Shown here: one piece after another, positions 60,034 through 64,000 of the stretch
How the letters are laid out: the number at the start of each line of letters is the position of its first letter
Numbering within the stretch: position 1 is the first letter of the stretch
Source: Halobaculum litoreum
Lineage (GTDB): Archaea > Halobacteriota > Halobacteria > Halobacteriales > Haloferacaceae
NCBI RefSeq assembly: GCF_030127125.1
Contig: NZ_CP126156.1
Span: 1,178,001 to 1,242,000, forward strand
DNA: 64,000 bases
Direction: 5' to 3'
Program-made: the position numbers and the translations under genes
Notes under the pieces: generated by a model
The model's database searches: none
Seen by the model: only the letters and a program-made list of their open reading frames with translations
What the model was told of the DNA's origin: nothing

Positions 60034-61278
60034 ATGAGCGAGTCGTTCGTCATCATCGGCGACGGGATCGCCGGCAGTTCCGCCGCCGAGACCCTCCGCG
60101 AGGAGGAGCCCGACGCCGACATCACCGTGATCACGGACGAGGGAGAGGCCCTCTACAATCGCATCCTCATCAAGGAGTTCGCCAAGGGGAAGCTCCCGGA
60201 GGCGCCCATCTCCATCCACGACGACGGGTGGTACGAGGAGCGTGACATCGACCTCGAGCTGAACACGCTCGTCGTCGACATCCGCACGGACGCCCACGAG
60301 GTGGAGACCCACACCGGCGACGTGCTGGAGTACGACAAACTCCTGCTCGCCGTCGGGGGCACGCCCCAGCAGCTCCCCGTCGAGGGGAGCGACGCCGAGG
60401 GGGTCCACCACTTCTGGACGTTCCAGGACGCCCGCCGGATCCGCGAGTCCGCCGAGTCCGCCGAGGACGCCGTCATCGTCGGCGCGGGGCTGCTGGGCAT
60501 CGACCTCGCGGCGATCTGTGGCGCGCAGGGCGTCGAGGGCAAGTACCTGATGCGGGGCAACTCCTGGTGGCGCTACGCGCTCGACGAGGAGGGCGCCGAG
60601 ATCATGCACGAGGCGATGCGCGAGCGCGGCGTCGAACCCGTGTTCGACTCCGGCGTCGACCACTTCGAGACGGACGACGACGGCCACGTCACGGCCGCGG
60701 TCGACCCCAACGGCGACCGCTTCGAGGCGGACTTCGCGGGCGTCGCCATCGGGCTGAACCTCAACACCGAACTCGTCGAGGACACGCCCATCGAGACGGA
60801 CGACGGCATCGTCGTCGACGAGTTCATGCAGACGAGCGACCCGGACGTGTTCGCCGCCGGCGACATCACCCGCTTCCACGACGTGATCCTCGGCGAGCAG
60901 GCGCAGAACGGCGCGTGGGGGAGCGCCAAGGAGCAGGGCACCATCGCCGCGAAGAACATGATCGACCACGGCTCCGAGGAGTTCCGCTGGGTCTCCTCGT
61001 ACTCCATCACGCACTTCGACTTCCCGTTCCTCTCCTTCGGCCACCCGACGCTCGGCGACGACGAGGTCATGAAGAAGTTCGGCGACGACGAGTGGCGCCG
61101 CCTCGCGCTGAAGGACGGCAAGATCGTCGGCGGCGTGCTCATCGGGAACCTCGCCCCGCAGTCGGCGTACAAACAGCTCATGCGCGAGCAGGTCGACGTG
61201 AGCGGCCAGACGGACCTGCTCATGACCGACGGGTTCTCGGTGGACGACCTCGAGACCGAGGGCGCGACCGCCGAGTAA
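60034..61278 (+). CDS. NAD(P)/FAD-dependent oxidoreductase (NirB/rubredoxin-reductase-like)
   Basis: The 414-residue pyridine-nucleotide-disulfide-type flavoprotein has the FAD-binding FVIIGDGIAGSSAAETLREE (GxGxxG) at the N-terminus. The second nucleotide site is DAVIVGAGLLGIDLAAICGA for NAD(P)H, and the late FAD motif is DPDVFAAGDITRF. The redox-active Cys pair of classical disulfide reductases is absent, so it should pass electrons to a partner protein such as a ferredoxin or a nitrite-reductase-like module. The partner is unknown. The C-terminus ends in an acidic helix (TDGFSVDDLETEGATAE). Confidence 0.88.
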   Translation: MSESFVIIGDGIAGSSAAETLREEEPDADITVITDEGEALYNRILIKEFAKGKLPEAPISIHDDGWYEERDIDLELNTLVVDIRTDAHEVETHTGDVLEYDKLLLAVGGTPQQLPVEGSDAEGVHHFWTFQDARRIRESAESAEDAVIVGAGLLGIDLAAICGAQGVEGKYLMRGNSWWRYALDEEGAEIMHEAMRERGVEPVFDSGVDHFETDDDGHVTAAVDPNGDRFEADFAGVAIGLNLNTELVEDTPIETDDGIVVDEFMQTSDPDVFAAGDITRFHDVILGEQAQNGAWGSAKEQGTIAAKNMIDHGSEEFRWVSSYSITHFDFPFLSFGHPTLGDDEVMKKFGDDEWRRLALKDGKIVGGVLIGNLAPQSAYKQLMREQVDVSGQTDLLMTDGFSVDDLETEGATAE

Positions 61279-61499
61279 CCCCGCGACGTTCGCGACGACC
61301 CGCTCCCGTCGCTTCTCCGATCGACGCCGGACGAGTCCACAGCGTCGGCGCCGGCGGTGCGTCGAGCCGTCCCGAAGGGAGAGACGGGACGGAGCGGTCG
61401 GACGCCGACGCCCGGCCGCCGCCCGAACCCGCGGACGGGGCGGCGGGTCACCGGCCCGCGGACCGACACCGTTTTCGGCGCTACTCTCGGAGGACGGGC

Positions 61500-61916
61500 A
61501 TGGACAACGCCGGTTCGAGCGACATGACGCTCGCGTTCGAGTTGGACGCGCTCAAGTCGTTGGCGGACCCGAACGCGGTGTTCAACGACGCCAGAGGGTG
61601 GACGGAGTACGTCGGCGTGGTGTCCGAGAAGCCCACGTACGTCGTCACCAACTTCACCCGCAAGCACCGTGTCCGGCAGGACTTCTTCTCCGGCCCGCGG
61701 GGCGTCCGCGAGTCGCTCGAGAACGTGAAACGGCAGTTCGACACCGACCGGCACGTGTTCGTCGGCGTCGGCGACGACGACCGCGCGGTCGCCGAGGAGT
61801 GCGGGTGGGAGTTTCTCCCGCTGGAGCAGGCCGCGGAGGCGGCCGGGTGGACGACGACCGACCCCGACGACGGGACCGACCCCTTCGAGGACGACTCGCG
61901 CGACGACTGGCCGTAG
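61500..61916 (+). CDS. DUF7124-like haloarchaeal protein
   Basis: The 138-residue soluble protein contains MTLAFELDALKSLADPNAVF, GWTEYVGVVSEKPTYVVTNF and RHVFVGVGDDDRAVAEECGW, which I recall from the haloarchaeal DUF7124 family. An acidic tail ends it. The ATG at 61500 adds eight residues before MTLAFEL; the true start could be the ATG at 61524. It has no catalytic motif I can name. It sits between the oxidoreductase and mptA on the same strand but with about 220 and 100 bp gaps. Confidence 0.78.
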   Translation: MDNAGSSDMTLAFELDALKSLADPNAVFNDARGWTEYVGVVSEKPTYVVTNFTRKHRVRQDFFSGPRGVRESLENVKRQFDTDRHVFVGVGDDDRAVAEECGWEFLPLEQAAEAAGWTTTDPDDGTDPFEDDSRDDWP

Positions 61917-62013
61917 GCGCCCGCCGAAGGCGGTCGGGGACCGGGGTGCAACGCCATGAAGCTTCACCTTTCGAAACCACTAATCGCCGTCGTCCCGTGT
62001 ACGTATTCACTCA

Positions 62014-62940
62014 ATGAGCCACCAGTTGCCGGACGTGCAGGCCAGTCGGCCGGACGTCTCCGTCGGGCTGAGCCAGGTCGGCGTGACCGGCGTCGACAAA
62101 CTCGTGAAGATCGACCGCGGCGAGGACCGTCCCTGGGTGTTCATGGCGGAGTTCTCGGTGTTCGTCGACCTCCCGGGCGAGCGCAAGGGGATCGACATGA
62201 GCCGGAACATGGAGGTGATCGACGAGGTGCTGGAGGCGGCGACGCGCGAGGAGGCGTACCGCATCGAGGACGTCTGCGGCGACGCCGCCGACCGGCTGCT
62301 CGAGAAGCACGACTACACGACGACCGCCGAGATCGAGATGACGGCGGAGTTGGCGACCCGGGAGGACACGCCGGCGTCCGGCCGCGAGACGCAGTCCACG
62401 TTCACCGTCGTCGCCAGCGCGGTCGCCGACGAGGAGGGGACCCACGAGGAGATCGGCGCGGAGGTCACCGGAATGACGGTGTGTCCGTGCTCGCAGGGGA
62501 TGTCCGAGTCGCGGGCCCGCGAGAAGCTGGACGACCTCGGCGTCGACGACGAGACGGCCGAGGCGTTCCTCGAGGCCGTCCCCCAGCCGGGACACTCCCA
62601 GCGCGGCCACGCGACGCTGACGTTCACCGCCGACGGCACCCCCGAGGTCGACCTGCTCGACGTCATCGAGACCGCCCGCGACTCGATGAGCGCGCGCATC
62701 TACAACTACGCCAAGCGCCCCGACGAGGACCACATGACGTACGAGGCGCACGCCGACGCGAAGTTCGTCGAGGACTGCGTCCGCACGATGGCCGAGGACG
62801 TCGTCGAGACGTACGACCACCTCGACGACGAGGTGGTGGTCCACATGAAGCAGTCGAACGACGAGTCGATCCACCAGCACAACGCCCACGCCGAGCGCGA
62901 GGTCACGATGGGCACGCTGCGGGACGAACTGCGCCACTGA
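62014..62940 (+). CDS. mptA: GTP cyclohydrolase MptA (FolE2 type)
   Basis: The 308-residue enzyme opens GTP to give 7,8-dihydroneopterin 2',3'-cyclic phosphate, the first step towards methanopterin/folate-type pterins in archaea. The FolE2 family motif is [20 protein letters not shown], with the active-site Cys in VCPCS, and [14 protein letters not shown] supplies His ligands. The N-terminal [14 protein letters not shown] and C-terminal [20 protein letters not shown] are also characteristic. Iron(II) is the metal in characterised MptA. The ATG at 62014 gives the family's normal length. In haloarchaea it also serves folate and tRNA queuosine-type chemistry. Confidence 0.95.
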   Translation: MSHQLPDVQASRPDVSVGLSQVGVTGVDKLVKIDRGEDRPWVFMAEFSVFVDLPGERKGIDMSRNMEVIDEVLEAATREEAYRIEDVCGDAADRLLEKHDYTTTAEIEMTAELATREDTPASGRETQSTFTVVASAVADEEGTHEEIGAEVTGMTVCPCSQGMSESRAREKLDDLGVDDETAEAFLEAVPQPGHSQRGHATLTFTADGTPEVDLLDVIETARDSMSARIYNYAKRPDEDHMTYEAHADAKFVEDCVRTMAEDVVETYDHLDDEVVVHMKQSNDESIHQHNAHAEREVTMGTLRDELRH

Positions 62941-63000
62941 CGCCGGCTCTCCCGCCCGTTCTCGTCGTCCGGGAGCCCGCGGACACGCGGGAGCCGCCGA

Positions 63001-63804
63001 CTACAGCGACAGCGGCGAGGCGTCCGCCCACCGCTCGCGGAACGTCCGTCGGACGTCGCCGGCGAACTCGGGGTCCTTGAGGTCGATCATCGCGAACGAC
63101 TCGCCCGGGTCGACCGGGCTCGGCACCTCCATGCACACCTCCGCGTCGTCGACGAGCGTGAACGTCCCCCGCAGCCCGGCGGCCGTCCGCACGTCGAAGT
63201 TCGGGTGGTCGGCCATCCGTTCGAAGTAGCGCTCGCCGACGCTCTCGGGGAGCTGGGCGGGCAGTTCCTCCGACAACAGCAGCGACACGTCGACGCCGCG
63301 CGCCAGCGCCGCCTCCAGTTCCTCGGCGACGGACTCGCCGGCGTCGCCGATGTCGAGCCCGGAGGCGGGCGCGGCCGCGATCATCACCACGCGGTCGTCG
63401 GCCGCCGACAGCCGTTCGAGCAGCAGGTCGGCGGTCTCCTCGGGGCCCAGCGCGGCCGTCCAGAACTGCTCGTCCGGCGGGTCGCCCGCCTCCAGCTCCG
63501 TCGACAGCTCCTCGACGACGGCCTCGTACTGCTCGGCCTGCTCGTCGAGTTCGCGCTTGCGTTCGTCGAGCAGGCGGTCGAGGGCGGCGTCCGGCTCGAC
63601 GGCGAGGTACTTCTTCGGCCGACTCGCGGCCTGACTCCGCGCGAGACGGTGTCGCTCGAGGCTGTTCAGTACGTCGTACACGCGCCCCATCGGGACGCCG
63701 CTGGCCTCGGACAACTCCTTGGCCGTTGCCGGGCCGGCGTCGAGCAGCGCCCGGTACGCCCGTGACTCGTACTCGGAGAGGCCGAGGTCGCGAAGGTCTG
63801 CCAT
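63001..63804 (-). CDS. TrmB-family transcription regulator
   Basis: The 267-residue TrmB-type regulator has the N-terminal winged helix (LRDLGLSEYESRAYRALLDA, then TAKELSEASGVPMGRVYDVL) and a coiled-coil segment (about residues 80-100). A C-terminal domain related to the phospholipase-D-like sugar-binding fold of TrmB proteins follows (ADDRVVMIAAAPASG, then ALARGVDVSLLLSE). Archaeal TrmB proteins control sugar or other metabolic genes. Its target here cannot be told. It converges with mptA. The ATG at 63804 is followed by the family's usual start. Confidence 0.88.
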   Translation of the reverse strand: MADLRDLGLSEYESRAYRALLDAGPATAKELSEASGVPMGRVYDVLNSLERHRLARSQAASRPKKYLAVEPDAALDRLLDERKRELDEQAEQYEAVVEELSTELEAGDPPDEQFWTAALGPEETADLLLERLSAADDRVVMIAAAPASGLDIGDAGESVAEELEAALARGVDVSLLLSEELPAQLPESVGERYFERMADHPNFDVRTAAGLRGTFTLVDDAEVCMEVPSPVDPGESFAMIDLKDPEFAGDVRRTFRERWADASPLSL

Positions 63805-63877
63805 ACACGCGGCAGGGGCCGGGGGGTCAAAAACGCTCCCCGGTTTATCGAGCGCGGCGCGTCGCCGCGGTGCGGGG

Positions 63878-64000
63878 CTACCGGGCGGTGTCCGCCACCA
63901 GCCGCATCAGGTCGTCGGGCGACTCCGCGGGGGCGGCGTCACGGCCGCGGAGCCCGGCTGTCCCGTCGGGCATCCGGTCGCTGTCCGGGACGACGACCTT
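63878..64000 (-). CDS. C-terminal fragment of an unrecognised protein
   Basis: On the complement an open frame enters from the right edge and ends with TAG at 63880-63878. The 40 visible residues run from KVVVPDSDRMPDGTAGLRGR to DDLMRLVADTAR. Codon use fits a real haloarchaeal gene, but the part visible is too short to name a family. It lies about 75 bp downstream of the TrmB start region, transcribed towards it. Confidence 0.4.
   Translation of the reverse strand, partial: KVVVPDSDRMPDGTAGLRGRDAAPAESPDDLMRLVADTAR

Overview
The window is chromosomal DNA from a halophilic archaeon (class Halobacteria). GC content is very high (about 70%) and the predicted proteins are strongly acidic (Asp/Glu-rich). 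Several products are archaeal or haloarchaeal markers: a CetZ tubulin-like protein, the replication factor C large subunit with a C-terminal PIP box, TiaS, MptA, the ubiquitin-like modifier SAMP1, type IV pilins with the archaeal class III signal, Tat lipoproteins and many halo-specific DUF families. No insertion sequence, CRISPR array, integrase or phage gene was recognised, so this looks like core or soft-core chromosome. The genus cannot be fixed from the sequence alone.

Layout. 1-3.4 kb: a DUF7311/DUF7310 pair, divergent cetZ and a secreted ferritin-like protein. 3.4-9.2 kb: a SHOCT-domain remnant, heme A synthase, a polar amino-acid ABC transporter operon, a small lipoprotein and a zinc alcohol dehydrogenase. 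9.2-14.8 kb: rfcL with an overlapping lipoprotein gene, a pilin, a TatD-like hydrolase, a DUF2150 protein and a large surface protein with a compositionally foreign tail. 14.8-30.1 kb: HMG-CoA synthase, thioredoxin and glutaredoxin, regulators, two GNAT acetyltransferases, amidohydrolase, TiaS, threonine synthase/NUDIX, a succinylglutamate desuccinylase-like enzyme, an M24 peptidase and membrane proteins. 30.1-39.6 kb: a malic enzyme-PTA fusion, a pilin and a complete dipeptide/oligopeptide ABC operon (dppABCDF). 40-48 kb: tRNA-Val(GAC), SAMP1, a potassium/RCK neighbourhood (two RCK_C membrane proteins and a TVGYGD channel), a cupin, an HPP/UspA protein and uridine phosphorylase. 48-64 kb: polyphosphate kinase, a PPP phosphatase, methionine aminopeptidase, a HIT protein, regulators, a YtcJ-like amidohydrolase divergent from HMG-CoA reductase, an FAD oxidoreductase, MptA and a TrmB-type regulator.

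Functionally, the window carries two mevalonate-pathway steps for archaeal lipids (HMG-CoA synthase and reductase, about 40 kb apart). It also carries two complete nutrient ABC importers, heme A and methanopterin-type GTP chemistry, translation support (TiaS, methionine aminopeptidase, tRNA-Val), replication (RfcL) and a potassium-sensing cluster.

The most unusual observations are these. (1) The dppA product appears circularly permuted: the segment that normally ends the family sits just behind its lipoprotein signal, and the C-terminus stops where that segment should begin. (2) An 11-nt leader motif is shared upstream of rfcL, hmgA and the amidohydrolase gene, with identical spacing in the last two. 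(3) An 18-bp perfect palindrome lies upstream of ppk1. (4) The C-terminal part of one surface protein has a sharply lower GC content. (5) About ten single-base indels, nearly all at G/C-rich runs, break seven otherwise intact genes. This is most simply read as sequence error, and one of these genes has a compensating pair that hides the damage.
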